This document shows, one piece after another, positions 1 to 8,226 of a DNA stretch of 64,000 nt. The DNA is from SG8-30 sp964406445. GTDB lineage: Bacteria; Pseudomonadota; Gammaproteobacteria; Steroidobacterales; Steroidobacteraceae. Numbering within the stretch: position 1 is the first letter of the stretch; every line of letters begins with the position of its first letter. The stretch covers positions 62,001-126,000 of the forward strand of contig CAYORU010000003.1 of the NCBI GenBank assembly GCA_964406445.1. The letters run 5' to 3'. Below the pieces are notes generated by a model that was given only the letters and a program-made list of their open reading frames with translations, searched no databases and had not been told where the DNA came from. The translations under genes were made by a program, and so were the position numbers.

Positions 1-209
1 ACTTCGCGGCCGTCGCGCGGAGGGCGCCCGTGCTTCGATGCGAAGGACGGCGCCACCTCGCGCTCGTAGACCCGGCGCATGTCGCCGGCCATGTCGACCA
101 TCACGCGCTTGCGCAGCAGCGACACGAAGGCCTGCCGCGCGCGCTCGTCGTGGCTGGCCGGCGCCAGGCTGTCGATGTCGACGGTGGATCGCAGCGGCGC
201 GTCCCTCAC
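1..209 (-). CDS. Partial protein of unknown function (N-terminal 69 residues)
   Basis: The 5' part of a minus-strand gene that runs off the window edge. It begins with GTG at 209, overlapping the TGA of the upstream gene (GTGA, 206-209), so the two are probably translationally coupled. The visible peptide starts VRDAPLRSTVDIDSLAP and is rich in Arg, Asp and Glu, with no signal peptide or membrane segment and no motif I can assign. The open frame, GC-biased third positions and overlap with a plausible gene support it being real. I do not recognise the family; the rest of the protein lies outside the window. Confidence 0.5.
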   Translation of the reverse strand, partial: MRDAPLRSTVDIDSLAPASHDERARQAFVSLLRKRVMVDMAGDMRRVYEREVAPSFASKHGRPPRDGRE

Positions 210-691
210 AGTCCCTGCCAGGTATCGGACACCTTGTGCTCGTCGATGAGCGTGCGCATGCGGGTGCGCCCTTCCTGGATCCATTGCCAGACGCGCGTGC
301 GGTAGCGGCCGCAGTCGCTCACCTGGATCATCTCGTAGAGGTAGGTCCCGGGCTCGCCCTTGCGGACCCAGTGCAGCAGCAGGGTCCGGTGGTGGGCGTC
401 GAGCGGCTCCTCCGCGGCCCAGCCGTAGATCAGGTCGTTATCGAACCACAGCCGCCCGTCGCGGAAACGGGCGGGGAAATCGCGCACCTCGGTGCGCCCG
501 TCCGGCCAGCTGTAGTGGTTGGTCTGGTGGTAGGGCACCGGGCCCGTGTCCGGGAAACGGCAGACGAGGCGCGAGCGGTGCTCGTCGATCTTGTTGCCGT
601 CCGCGTCGAAGTACCGGTACCAGCCTTCCCAGACGCCTTCCTGGCTGGCGAGCAGCGGCATGGTCTGCTTGAGGGGATTCGCCGGGTTCAT
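206..691 (-). CDS. Lipocalin-like hypothetical protein (DUF3598-like)
   Basis: A 161-residue soluble protein without signal peptide or membrane segment. The N-terminal stretch EGVWEGWYRYFDADGNKID and the alternating aromatic/polar strands through residues 20-150 (WPDGR, LWFDND, HWVRKGEPGTYLYEM, RVWQW) look like an antiparallel beta-barrel of the DUF3598/lipocalin-like type. That assignment is from pattern only. It is the first gene of a minus-strand pair whose second gene starts on its stop codon. It is divergent from alaA, with about 150 bp between the two starts. Function unknown; a small-ligand-binding role is possible but not shown. Confidence 0.6.
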   Translation of the reverse strand: MNPANPLKQTMPLLASQEGVWEGWYRYFDADGNKIDEHRSRLVCRFPDTGPVPYHQTNHYSWPDGRTEVRDFPARFRDGRLWFDNDLIYGWAAEEPLDAHHRTLLLHWVRKGEPGTYLYEMIQVSDCGRYRTRVWQWIQEGRTRMRTLIDEHKVSDTWQGL

Positions 692-839
692 CGAGCTGTC
701 TTCACGCTCCGGGGGCTAGTTGTATACACGATTCGACGCGACGACGGCACCGGGTTCAGGCTCGCAACCGCCACGCGCCGCACGCCCGCGCCGCGGCGCC
801 TGCGCTATGCTCGGCATGTCCACACAGCGGTCCCACGCC

Positions 840-2099
840 ATGCCCAAGTCGCAGATTCCCGCCAGCTCGGCCCTCGCCAACGTCCGTTACGAGATCCGCG
901 GCCGCCTCGCCCGGCGCGCCCACGAGATGGAGCGGATGGGCTACGAGGTCATTTCGCTCAACATCGGCAATCCGGGCGCTTTCGGCTTCCGGGCGCCGGA
1001 GACCATGCGGCTCGCGATGATCGAGAACCTCGCCGTGGCCGAGGGCTACTGCCACCAGAAGGGCATCTTCCCGGCGCGCGAGGCCGTGGTCATGCAGCAG
1101 CAGGACCGCGGCGTGCTGGACGTCACCGCCGAGGAGGTCTTCATCGGCAACGGGGTCAGCGAGCTGATCGACCTCGTGCTCAGGGCGCTGCTCGAGCCCG
1201 GCGACGAGGTGCTGGTGCCGAGTCCGGACTATCCGCTGTGGACGGCGGCCGTCACGCTGAACGGCGGGCGCGCGATCCATTACCCCTGCCGGCCGGAGCG
1301 GGGCTTCGAGCCTGATCCGGAGGAGGTCGAGCGGCTGGTGACTCGGCGCACGCGCGCGATCGTGGTGATCAATCCCAACAACCCGACCGGCGCGGTGTAC
1401 TCCCGCGAGACGCTCGCGGCGCTGGCGCGGCTCGCCGAGCGGCACCGGCTGGTGGTCTTCGCCGACGAGATCTACGACGGCATGACCTACGAAGGCGCCG
1501 AGTTCGTGCCGATGGCGACGCTGGTGCGCGAGACGCTCTGCGGCACGCTCTCCGGCCTGTCCAAGGTCTACCGGGCCTGCGGCTACCGGGTCGGCTGGGC
1601 CGTGTTCTCCGGCGCCCGCGACCAGGCCGGCGCCTACCTGCAGGGCCTCGAGCTGTTGAGCTCGCTGCGCCTGTGCAGCAACGTGCCGGGCCAGTGGGCC
1701 GTGCAGACGGCGCTCGGCGGCTACCAGAGCATCAAGGACCTCGTTGCCCCTGGCGGGCGGCTGCACCAGTCGCGCCAGGCGATCGTCGAGGGGGTCGCCG
1801 CGAGCCGGCACCTCGCGCTCGAGCCGCCGCGCGGCGCGCTGTACGCCTTCGTCCGCGTGCGCCGCGACCATCTCCCGGACTTCGACGACCAGGCGTTCGC
1901 CATGGACCTGCTCGAGCACCGCCACGTGCTGGTCGCGCCGGGTGTCAGCTTCAACGTGCCCTACACCGATCACTTCCGGATCACCAACCTGCCGGATCCG
2001 GAAACGCTGCGCGTCGTCTTCGGCCGCATCGAGGAGGAGCTCGACTCCTGGGCGAGCGGCAAGGCCGGCCGCGGCGCCGCCCTCAGGGTCGTCCCCTGA
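840..2099 (+). CDS. alaA: Glutamate-pyruvate aminotransferase AlaA
   Basis: A 419-residue fold-type I, PLP-dependent aminotransferase, expected to interconvert pyruvate plus glutamate with alanine plus 2-oxoglutarate in the cytoplasm. It follows E. coli AlaA closely: LNIGNPGAFGF near residue 40, IGNGVSELI near 102, VPSPDYPLWTAAV near 126, INPNNPTGAVYS near 177, FADEIYD near 207, and SGLSKVYRACG with the PLP lysine K242. The frame is open from 720, but family alignment and length favour ATG 840 (MPKSQIPASS, matching the family N-terminus). It is a single gene, divergent from the lipocalin-like gene and followed by the nuclease/helicase pair after 45 bp. Confidence 0.93.
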   Translation: MPKSQIPASSALANVRYEIRGRLARRAHEMERMGYEVISLNIGNPGAFGFRAPETMRLAMIENLAVAEGYCHQKGIFPAREAVVMQQQDRGVLDVTAEEVFIGNGVSELIDLVLRALLEPGDEVLVPSPDYPLWTAAVTLNGGRAIHYPCRPERGFEPDPEEVERLVTRRTRAIVVINPNNPTGAVYSRETLAALARLAERHRLVVFADEIYDGMTYEGAEFVPMATLVRETLCGTLSGLSKVYRACGYRVGWAVFSGARDQAGAYLQGLELLSSLRLCSNVPGQWAVQTALGGYQSIKDLVAPGGRLHQSRQAIVEGVAASRHLALEPPRGALYAFVRVRRDHLPDFDDQAFAMDLLEHRHVLVAPGVSFNVPYTDHFRITNLPDPETLRVVFGRIEEELDSWASGKAGRGAALRVVP

Positions 2100-2144
2100 G
2101 CCACCGGCCCGGGTAAGGTCGTGGGGAGTCCAGGGAACCCCACC

Positions 2145-4793
2145 ATGCCCGGCGCGACAGCGATTTTCGGCCACCTCGCCGCCGGCGGCACGCTCGTCAC
2201 CGCGACCCGCCGCCAGGCGCGCGTGTGGCGGCGGCTGCACGACGCGCGCCAACGGCACGCCGGCCTGCGCGTCTGGCCGAGCCCGGACGTACTGCCGCTC
2301 GAGGCCTGGCTCGAGCGCTGCTGGTACGAGTCCGGCGGTGGCTCGGAGGGCCCGCAGCTGCTCGCCGCGCCGCAAGCCACCTGGCCCTGGCGCCGGCGCG
2401 TGCGCGGGCACGCCGACATGGCGCTCCTGGACGAGCGAGACCTGGCCGGCGCGGCGCGCGCAGCGTGGGTCCAGCTCGTCTCCTTCGGCGGCAGCCCCGC
2501 GGCGCTCGCCGCGACCCCCCTGACGCGCGACCAGAGGGCCTTCCGCGACTGGGCGCTGGCCGTCGAGCGCGACCTCGCCGAAGCAGGCTGGCTCGATCCG
2601 GCCCTGCTGCCGGGCGCGCTCGGCGGCCGGGCCGCGCGCTTCGGCCCGGCGACGCGCGCGTTGTTGGTCGGCTTCGATGCGCCGGCGCCGGCGCTCGGGC
2701 GCTTGCTCTCGGCGATCCGCGATGCCGGCGGGCAGGCGGCCTTCGCCCCGTCCGCGAGCCCGCCGGCGACGGCTTCCGCCTTCGGTGCGGAACACCCGGA
2801 CGACGAGCTGGAGGCGATCCTCGACTGGCTCGCGGCGCGCCTCGCCGACCAGCCCGACGCCCTGCTGGGCGTGGCGCTGCCAGGCCTCGACCCGCGCCGC
2901 GGGCACGTCGAGCGCGCTTTCGACTCCGCCCTGCAGCCCGAGCTCGAGCTGCCCGGGGCGCTGGAACGGGACCGACGGGTGGACTTCGCCGGCGGGCCGC
3001 CACTCGCCTCGCTGCAGGTGGTGGGCGACGCGCTTGCCGCGCTGGCCGCGGCGGATTCGACGCTCGCGTTTTCCGCGGCCAGCCGGCTGCTGCGAAGCCG
3101 CCATCTCGGTCCGCCGGAGGAGCGCGATGCCCGACTCAGGCTCGAGCTGTCGCTTCGTCGCGAGGGCGTGGACGCGCTTCCGACCGCCGCGCTGGCCCGC
3201 CGCGCGCGGGACTTGGGCGCCGCGGGCTTTGCAGCCGCGCTCGAGGGCGCCGCGCGGCTGCTGCAAGGGCCCCCGGCACGCGGCGCCGACGCGTGGGCGG
3301 CGGCTTTCGGAGCGCTGCTGGGAGGGTTCGGGTGGCCCGGCCAGGATCGCCCGCTGGCCAGCGACGAGTTCCAGGCGGCCGAGCGCTTCCGCGACGCGCT
3401 CGGCCAGCTCGCCGCGCTCGAGCGCGTCGCGCCGGCGCTCGACTCGCACGCGGCGGCCGCGGAGCTTCGCGCGCTGTGCGCGACCCCGTTCCAGCCGGAG
3501 CGCGGCGATGCGCAGGTGCTGGTCTATGGCGGCCACGAGGCCCCCGGCGTGGCGCTCGACGGGCTTTGGGTGGCAGGCCTGACGGCCTCGGCCTGGCCAC
3601 GGGCCGCGACGCCCAATGCCTTCCTGCCGCTCGCGCTGCAGCGGGACCTCGGGATGCCTGGCGCCAGCGCCGAGTCGATCCGCGCCGAGGCGCAGCGGAC
3701 CGTGGCCGCCTGGCTCGGCGCGGCCCCTCAGGTCGTGCTCAGCTGGCCGCGCCTCGAGGACGATGCGGCGAACGAGCCGAGCCGCCTGCTGCCCGAGGCC
3801 CTGGCGCCGCTGGTGCGGATCCCGCGTGGCGCGGGCCGCGCGGCGGCGATGCAGGCGCTCGGCGGCGGCGAGGTGCTCGAGGACGACCGGGCGCCGCCGC
3901 TCGACCCGACGCGGGCGCGCGGCGGCGCGAGGCTGGTCGAGTTGCAGGCCCGTTGCCCCTTCCGCGCCTTCGCCGAGCTGCGACTGGCCGCGCGCGTCCT
4001 CGAGGAGCCGGCCCCCGGGATCGAGAGGCGCGTACGCGGCAACGCGCTGCACGGCGCGCTCGAGCGACTCTGGAGCGAACTCGGCGGCAGCCGCCGCCTG
4101 GCGTCGCTCGACGCAGAGGCGCGCGCGGCCCTCGTGCGCCGCTGCGTGGCCGAGGCGTTGCGCGGCGCGCTGCCGGCTCACGTCAGCGCGGCGACCGCGC
4201 GGCTCGAGGCCGAGTGGCAGGAAGCGGCCGTGACGGCCTCGCTCGAGTCAGAGGCGGGCCGCGCGCCGTTCGAGATCGAGGCGCTGGAGATGCCCCTCGA
4301 GCGTAGCTTCGCCGGCCTGCCCCTGCGACTGCGCGTCGATCGGCTGGACCGCACCGAGGCCGGCGTGGTCGTCATCGACTACAAGACCGGCATCACGAGC
4401 ACGGGACACTGGCGCGGCGCGCGGCCCGAGGCACCGCAGCTGCCGCTGTACTCGGTGCTCGCTGGCGCCGGAGTGGCCGCGGTGGCCTTCGCCGAGGTGC
4501 GCGCGGCGGGTGCGCGATTCCGGGCCGTGGGCGAGGCCGCCGCGGGGCTGCCGGGCATGACGGCGGCCGAGAGGTTCGAACTCACCGAAGACGGCGAGAA
4601 GGGCTTCACCTGGCCCCAGGTGAAGGCACGCTGGGCGGCCTGGCTCGCGAAGCTCGTCGAGGAGCACGGGGCGGGAGCGGCGGCCGTCGATCCGAAGACG
4701 CCGCAGACCTGCCGGCTGTGCCACCTCGGGACGCTTTGCCGGGTGGACCGGCGTCTCGCCGACGAGGACCCGGAGGAGGACGCCGATGGGTAG
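2145..4793 (+). CDS. PD-(D/E)XK nuclease, probable DNA repair protein (AddB-like, Fe-S)
   Basis: An 882-residue protein that matches in layout the 'probable DNA repair protein' family found beside a UvrD-like helicase-nuclease. The C-terminal RecB-type nuclease shows VVVIDYKTG (about residues 740-748). Four cysteines are arranged as in AddB/Cas4 iron-sulfur nucleases: C604 in QARCPFRAF, then C856, C859 and C865 in TCRLCHLGTLC. The N-terminal half has no Walker A, so ATP use is unlikely here. ATG 2145 (MPGATAIFGH) is preferred over an in-frame GTG at 2121. The last 8 bases overlap the start of the helicase gene, which strongly suggests one complex acting on double-strand DNA ends. Confidence 0.85.
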   Translation: MPGATAIFGHLAAGGTLVTATRRQARVWRRLHDARQRHAGLRVWPSPDVLPLEAWLERCWYESGGGSEGPQLLAAPQATWPWRRRVRGHADMALLDERDLAGAARAAWVQLVSFGGSPAALAATPLTRDQRAFRDWALAVERDLAEAGWLDPALLPGALGGRAARFGPATRALLVGFDAPAPALGRLLSAIRDAGGQAAFAPSASPPATASAFGAEHPDDELEAILDWLAARLADQPDALLGVALPGLDPRRGHVERAFDSALQPELELPGALERDRRVDFAGGPPLASLQVVGDALAALAAADSTLAFSAASRLLRSRHLGPPEERDARLRLELSLRREGVDALPTAALARRARDLGAAGFAAALEGAARLLQGPPARGADAWAAAFGALLGGFGWPGQDRPLASDEFQAAERFRDALGQLAALERVAPALDSHAAAAELRALCATPFQPERGDAQVLVYGGHEAPGVALDGLWVAGLTASAWPRAATPNAFLPLALQRDLGMPGASAESIRAEAQRTVAAWLGAAPQVVLSWPRLEDDAANEPSRLLPEALAPLVRIPRGAGRAAAMQALGGGEVLEDDRAPPLDPTRARGGARLVELQARCPFRAFAELRLAARVLEEPAPGIERRVRGNALHGALERLWSELGGSRRLASLDAEARAALVRRCVAEALRGALPAHVSAATARLEAEWQEAAVTASLESEAGRAPFEIEALEMPLERSFAGLPLRLRVDRLDRTEAGVVVIDYKTGITSTGHWRGARPEAPQLPLYSVLAGAGVAAVAFAEVRAAGARFRAVGEAAAGLPGMTAAERFELTEDGEKGFTWPQVKARWAAWLAKLVEEHGAGAAAVDPKTPQTCRLCHLGTLCRVDRRLADEDPEEDADG

Positions 4794-7700
4794 TCTGTCG
4801 GGCGACGAGGCTGCGCGCGAGCGCGCGCTCGACCCGACCGCCTCCTTCATCGTCCAGGCGCCGGCCGGTTCGGGCAAGACCAGCCTGCTGACGCAGCGTT
4901 TCCTGCGGCTGCTCGGCTGCGTGGGGCGTCCGGAGGAGGTGGTCGCCATCACCTTCACCCGCAAGGCGGCGGCTGAGATGCGTCACCGCATCGCCTCTGC
5001 ACTCGCCGAGGCCGAGCGGGAGGCACCGCCCGACATGTCCGCGACCCATCGGCTGACCCGCCAGCTGGCCCGCGCGGCGCTCGAGAACTCGAGACGCCAC
5101 GGCTGGGAGCTCGAGCGGCACCCGTCGCGGCTGCACGTCCAGACGATCGACGGCTTCGGCCACTGGCTGGCGCGGCGCATGCCGCTCGCATCGCGCTTCG
5201 CGCTCGAGCCCGCGCTGCTCGACGACGCTTCGCCGGTGCTGGAGCTCGCTGCGCGCCGGCTGGTCGCCGGACTGGACCGGCCAGGTCCCGCAGCGGCTCC
5301 GCTCGAGCGGCTGGCGCGCCTGCTCGATCACGACCCCGCGCGGCTGGTGGCTACGCTCGCCGGCATGCTCGGCCGGCGCGAGCTGTGGCTGCCGCGACTG
5401 CTGGAGCTGCCGGAGGGACCGGGCGCACGCACGGCGATGGAGGCGCTCCTGGAGGCAGCGGTCGAGCGCGAGCTGTCCGCGGCGCGGCCGCTGCTCGCCA
5501 CCGGGCCGGTGCGCCCCGCCGTGGCGCTGCTGGCCGAGGCGGCCGAGGCCGAACCCGATGGGCCGCTCGCCGCACTACGGCGGCTCGAGGATCTGCCGCC
5601 GGCGCGGGCGGCCGCGCTCGAGGCCTGGCAGAGCCTCGGACGCGCACTGTTGACGCAGGACGGCCGGGCGAGGAGCAAGCTCGACAAGCGCGACGGCCTG
5701 CCGAAGGAGCTCAAGTCGCTCAAGCAGCGACTGCTCGTCCTGCTCGGCCAGCTCGCGGGGGACGAGGCGGCGCTGCGCGCGCTCGCGGCGATCCAGAGCC
5801 TGCCGCCGCCCCGCTACTCGGACCCGCAGTGGGCGAGGGTGGAGGCGCTGCGTGCCGTCCTCGTGCCAGCCGCGGCCGAACTGCAGGCGGCCTTTGCCGA
5901 GGCACGGCAGGCCGATCACGCGGCCGTCGCCGCCGCGGCCCGCGACGCGCTCGGCGCGGAGGACGCGCCGACCGAGCTGGCGCTGGCGCTCGAGTACCGG
6001 TTGCGGCACCTGCTCGTCGACGAATACCAGGACACCGCCCCGTCGCAGGAGGCGCTGCTGCGCCGGCTGGTTGCAGGCTGGCAACGCGGTGACGGCCACA
6101 CGCTGTTCTGCGTCGGAGACCCGATGCAGTCCATCTACGGCTTCCGGGAGGCGGACGTCACGCTGTTCCTCGAGGCCCAGGTCCGCGGGGTGGGCGAGGT
6201 CGCGCTCGAGCCGCTCGTGCTGAGCCGCAACTTCCGCTCCTGCCGCGCGGTCGTCGACTGGGTCAACCGCAGCTTCGCCCGGCTGCTGCCGGCACGGGAG
6301 GACTATGAGCGCGGCGCGGTCCGGCACGCCGCGAGCGAAGCGACCCGCGAGGACGAGCCGGGGGCGGGGGTGGAGCTGCACGCCGGGCTCGGCCTCGATC
6401 CTGCGCGTGACGCCGAGCGGGTAGCCGCGATCGCGACGGCCGCGGTCGCCGAGGCCATGGGCCTCGAGCGCGAAGGCGAGCGGCGCAACGTCGCCCTCCT
6501 GGTCCGCAGCCGCAGCGTGCTGCCGCCGATACTCGCCGCGCTCAGGCGACGTGGAGTCGAGTATCGCGGCGTCGAGCTGGACAGCCTGGCGGAGCGGGCG
6601 GTGGCCAGAGACCTGCTGGCGCTCGCCCGCGCGCTGCTGCATCCGGCGGACCGGACCGCCTGGCTCGCGGTGCTGCGCGCGCCGTGGTGCGGACTCGCGC
6701 TCGCCGACCTGCACGCGCTATGCGCCGGCGACGAGGACTCGCCGGTCGCTTCGCTGATCGGCGCGCGGCGGCCGGCGCTCGGCGCGGACGCGCGCGAGCG
6801 CCTTGCGCGCGTCCTGCCCGTGCTGGAGGAAGCTCGTGCCGATGTGGGACGCCAGGCGCTCGGCTCGACCGTTCGCGCCGCCTGGCTCGCGCTCGGTGGA
6901 CCTGCGGTGGTGGAGGATCCTTCGGACCTCGCGAACGCGGCCGCCTGCTTCGAGGCGCTGGACCGGCTCGCCGCGGAGTCGGACGGCCCGCCGACGGCCG
7001 CTGCGGTCGAGGCGGCGATCGACGGCCTGATGGCATCGCCGGTCGGCAGGCCGGACGCGCGGGTGCAGGTGATGACCGTGCACCGCGCCAAGGGACTCGA
7101 GTTCGACACGGTCATCCTGCCCGCGCTCGAACGCACCGTGCCGTCGAGCGAGCGGCAGTTGCTCTACTGGGCCCCGGTCGCCGTCGCCCCGGGCCGGCGC
7201 GGCGTCGTTCTCGCGAGCCGCGGTGACGAGCCCGCCGGCTCCGGGCGGGACGCCCTCGAGGGCTGGATGCGCGGGCTGGAGCGGGACCGCGCGCTGCTCG
7301 AGCTCGGGCGGCTGGCCTACGTCGCCGCCACCCGCGCGCGGCGCCGCCTGCACCTCGCCGGGTCCGTGAGGGTGAAGCGCGCGGACGACGGCGGCCTGCG
7401 GGTCGTCGAGCCACGCCCGGACTCGCTGCTCGGCGTGCTCTGGCCGGCCGTGCGCGACGGATTCGAGGCGGCGCTGGCGGCGCATCCGCCGGCCGACCTC
7501 GCGGCTGCGGCGGCGGCGGCCCGGCCTCGCCTGCGCGCGCCACCGCTCTTGAGGCTGCCGGCGGGCTACGCGCTGCCGTCCGCGACCGCTTCGGGGACGT
7601 CCGCCGCCAGCGCGCGCAGCGCGGCGGGGGCCGTGCGTCCGGAATTCGACTGGGCGGGCGAGGAGGCGCGAGCCGTCGGCGCCATCGTCCACCGCGCGCT

Positions 7701-8226
7701 CGAGCAGCTCGCGCGCGAGCGGCAGCCGGCAGCCGCGCTCGCTGCTGCGGGCGCCGACTGGCGTGCCGAACTCGCCCGCGAAGGGATTCCACGCCAGCGG
7801 CGGGAGGCGGCGGCCGCGCGCATCGAGGCGGCGCTCGCCGGTGTCGCGTCGAGCCCGGTCGCGGGGCGGCTGCTCGACCCCTCGGCGCGCGAGGCGGCGA
7901 GCGAACTCGCGCTGACGGCCTACCTCGACGGCGCACTGGTGCAGGTCCGGATCGATCGCAGCTTCGTCGATCCCGCGGGCACGCGCTGGATCGTCGACTG
8001 GAAGACGGGCGCGCACGCGGGCGGCGGGCTCGATGAATTCCTCGCGCAGGAGCTCGCGCGCTATGCCCCGCAGCTGGCCCGCTATTCGCGGGTGATGGCG
8101 CTCTACGACGGCCGGCCGCAGCGGCTCGGCCTCTACTTCCCGCTGCTCGACCGCTTCGTCGAGTGGCTGCCGCCGGCCAGCAGCGGGTCGAGCTCCGCGG
8201 CCGGCACGGGCCTGCCGCAGACGTAG
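4786..8226 (+). CDS. UvrD/RecB-type helicase-nuclease (AddA-like)
   Basis: A 1146-residue superfamily 1A helicase fused to a RecB-type nuclease. Helicase motifs appear in order: Walker A APAGSGKTS (residues 25-33), ITFTRKAAAEMRHRI, Walker B LLVDEYQDTAPSQ, motif III FCVGDPMQSIYGFREADV, motif IV LSRNFRS, motif V VMTVHRAKGLEFD and motif VI YVAATRARRRL. The C-terminus carries the nuclease block, with GAIVHRALEQL and WIVDWKTG. Together with the preceding gene it should unwind and trim DNA ends before recombination, like AddAB; this is an inference from family and adjacency. The 3' end overlaps the convergent GGDEF-EAL gene by 94 bp, unusually long for this window. Confidence 0.9.
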   Translation: MGSLSGDEAARERALDPTASFIVQAPAGSGKTSLLTQRFLRLLGCVGRPEEVVAITFTRKAAAEMRHRIASALAEAEREAPPDMSATHRLTRQLARAALENSRRHGWELERHPSRLHVQTIDGFGHWLARRMPLASRFALEPALLDDASPVLELAARRLVAGLDRPGPAAAPLERLARLLDHDPARLVATLAGMLGRRELWLPRLLELPEGPGARTAMEALLEAAVERELSAARPLLATGPVRPAVALLAEAAEAEPDGPLAALRRLEDLPPARAAALEAWQSLGRALLTQDGRARSKLDKRDGLPKELKSLKQRLLVLLGQLAGDEAALRALAAIQSLPPPRYSDPQWARVEALRAVLVPAAAELQAAFAEARQADHAAVAAAARDALGAEDAPTELALALEYRLRHLLVDEYQDTAPSQEALLRRLVAGWQRGDGHTLFCVGDPMQSIYGFREADVTLFLEAQVRGVGEVALEPLVLSRNFRSCRAVVDWVNRSFARLLPAREDYERGAVRHAASEATREDEPGAGVELHAGLGLDPARDAERVAAIATAAVAEAMGLEREGERRNVALLVRSRSVLPPILAALRRRGVEYRGVELDSLAERAVARDLLALARALLHPADRTAWLAVLRAPWCGLALADLHALCAGDEDSPVASLIGARRPALGADARERLARVLPVLEEARADVGRQALGSTVRAAWLALGGPAVVEDPSDLANAAACFEALDRLAAESDGPPTAAAVEAAIDGLMASPVGRPDARVQVMTVHRAKGLEFDTVILPALERTVPSSERQLLYWAPVAVAPGRRGVVLASRGDEPAGSGRDALEGWMRGLERDRALLELGRLAYVAATRARRRLHLAGSVRVKRADDGGLRVVEPRPDSLLGVLWPAVRDGFEAALAAHPPADLAAAAAAARPRLRAPPLLRLPAGYALPSATASGTSAASARSAAGAVRPEFDWAGEEARAVGAIVHRALEQLARERQPAAALAAAGADWRAELAREGIPRQRREAAAARIEAALAGVASSPVAGRLLDPSAREAASELALTAYLDGALVQVRIDRSFVDPAGTRWIVDWKTGAHAGGGLDEFLAQELARYAPQLARYSRVMALYDGRPQRLGLYFPLLDRFVEWLPPASSGSSSAAGTGLPQT

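Noticed and set aside
756..4181. A minus-strand open frame of over 1100 codons opposite alaA and the nuclease gene
   Set aside because: Its translation is Arg/Ala/Gly/Gln-rich without any family motif, and it lies antisense to two well-supported genes. Such frames arise by chance in very GC-rich DNA.
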